Below are positions 15,302 through 15,591 of a stretch of DNA of 15,591 nucleotides, piece after piece. The stretch covers positions 1-15,591 of the forward strand of contig DAIPYE010000064.1 of NCBI GenBank assembly GCA_036782915.1, read 5' to 3'. This DNA is from JAEUSI01 sp036782915 (GTDB lineage Bacteria; Bacteroidota; Ignavibacteria; Tepidaquicellales; Tepidaquicellaceae). Made by a program: the position numbers and the translations under genes. Position 1 is the first letter of the stretch. Each line of letters opens with the position of its first letter. A model generated the notes under the pieces. That model ran no database searches, had not been told where the DNA came from, and saw only the letters and a list, made by a program, of their open reading frames with translations.

Positions 15302-15591
15302 ATGAACGATTTTAAAAAACACGAATACTTCAGATTCTTATTTCGTAAAGCGAATAAAGACTTATTGCAATACGAAATAAGCTATACCGATAAAGAACTT
15401 ATCAACAATTTATTCAATAAACTCTCCTCTTCAGAAAATCTGTTAAAAGACCTGTATATACTTTCACATGTAAAAGAGCTGAAAAATATCGGCAAATACT
15501 TCATTTTTATTTTAAAAAAGATAGAAGACAATGTCATAAATTTCGATAATTTCACTCAAAATGTTAAAATAGACAGTGTCTTTATAGAAAA
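15302..15591 (+). CDS. Hypothetical protein, partial (cut by right edge)
   Basis: An open frame from ATG 15302 to the window end gives 96 codons. It begins 19 nt after the alr stop, in the same direction, so it is likely in the same operon. The visible N-terminus is charged, rich in Lys, Asn, Phe and Leu, and appears largely helical (for example DKELINNLFNKLSS and LKNIGKYFIFILKKIED). There is no signal peptide. I do not recognise a family and the missing C-terminus prevents a call. An ATG at 15297 in another frame stops after two codons and is ignored. Codon use looks like its neighbours. Confidence 0.65.
   Translation, partial: MNDFKKHEYFRFLFRKANKDLLQYEISYTDKELINNLFNKLSSSENLLKDLYILSHVKELKNIGKYFIFILKKIEDNVINFDNFTQNVKIDSVFIE

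Overview
The window is low-GC DNA, probably from a member of the Ignavibacteria or a related lineage of the Bacteroidota/Chlorobiota group. The main clue is a secreted protein ending in a type IX secretion (T9SS) sorting domain of the 'LSQNYPNPFNP' kind. Supporting clues are weak or absent Shine-Dalgarno sequences, several TTG/GTG starts, 'FAQ'/'FSQ' signal-peptide ends, and AT-rich spacers. All identifications come from reading motifs by eye; no database search was run.

Layout. (1) 1-2090, minus strand: a likely operon of a GntR/FCD-type repressor, a small outer-membrane beta-barrel-like protein with an unusual start, and a metallo-beta-lactamase-fold lipoprotein cut by the left edge. A 9-bp dyad just upstream of the repressor is a candidate operator. 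(2) 2321-4201, plus strand: a secreted LVIVD/choice-of-anchor-B type protein with a T9SS tail, interrupted by a 58-N assembly gap, closely followed by a HIT-family hydrolase. (3) 4202-4870: a non-coding spacer with a GTGGCAC repeat cluster. (4) 4871-7324, plus strand: a fatty-acid desaturase, a GH19-like lysozyme/chitinase domain protein without a signal peptide, and 3-methyladenine DNA glycosylase I (tag). Tag converges, with overlapping stop codons, on a minus-strand TerB-like hypothetical gene. (5) 7995-9428, plus strand: a small membrane-anchored four-cysteine protein and lipoate-protein ligase, ended by a clear intrinsic terminator. (6) 9622-13679, minus strand: recN and dnaA, separated by about 690 bp rich in inverted repeats. 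(7) 13680-14094: the divergent dnaA/alr spacer with three TTATTAACA motifs. (8) 14095-15591, plus strand: alanine racemase and the start of an unrecognised gene.

Most genes are housekeeping: replication initiation (dnaA), recombinational repair (recN), alkylation repair (tag), lipoylation (lplA), D-alanine supply (alr) and lipid unsaturation. I do not see a convincing new defence or mobile system. The best leads are the dnaA-flanking repeat architecture (possible origin or dnaA control region), the GntR-controlled envelope operon, the CTG-type start of the outer-membrane gene, and the signal-less GH19-like enzyme.
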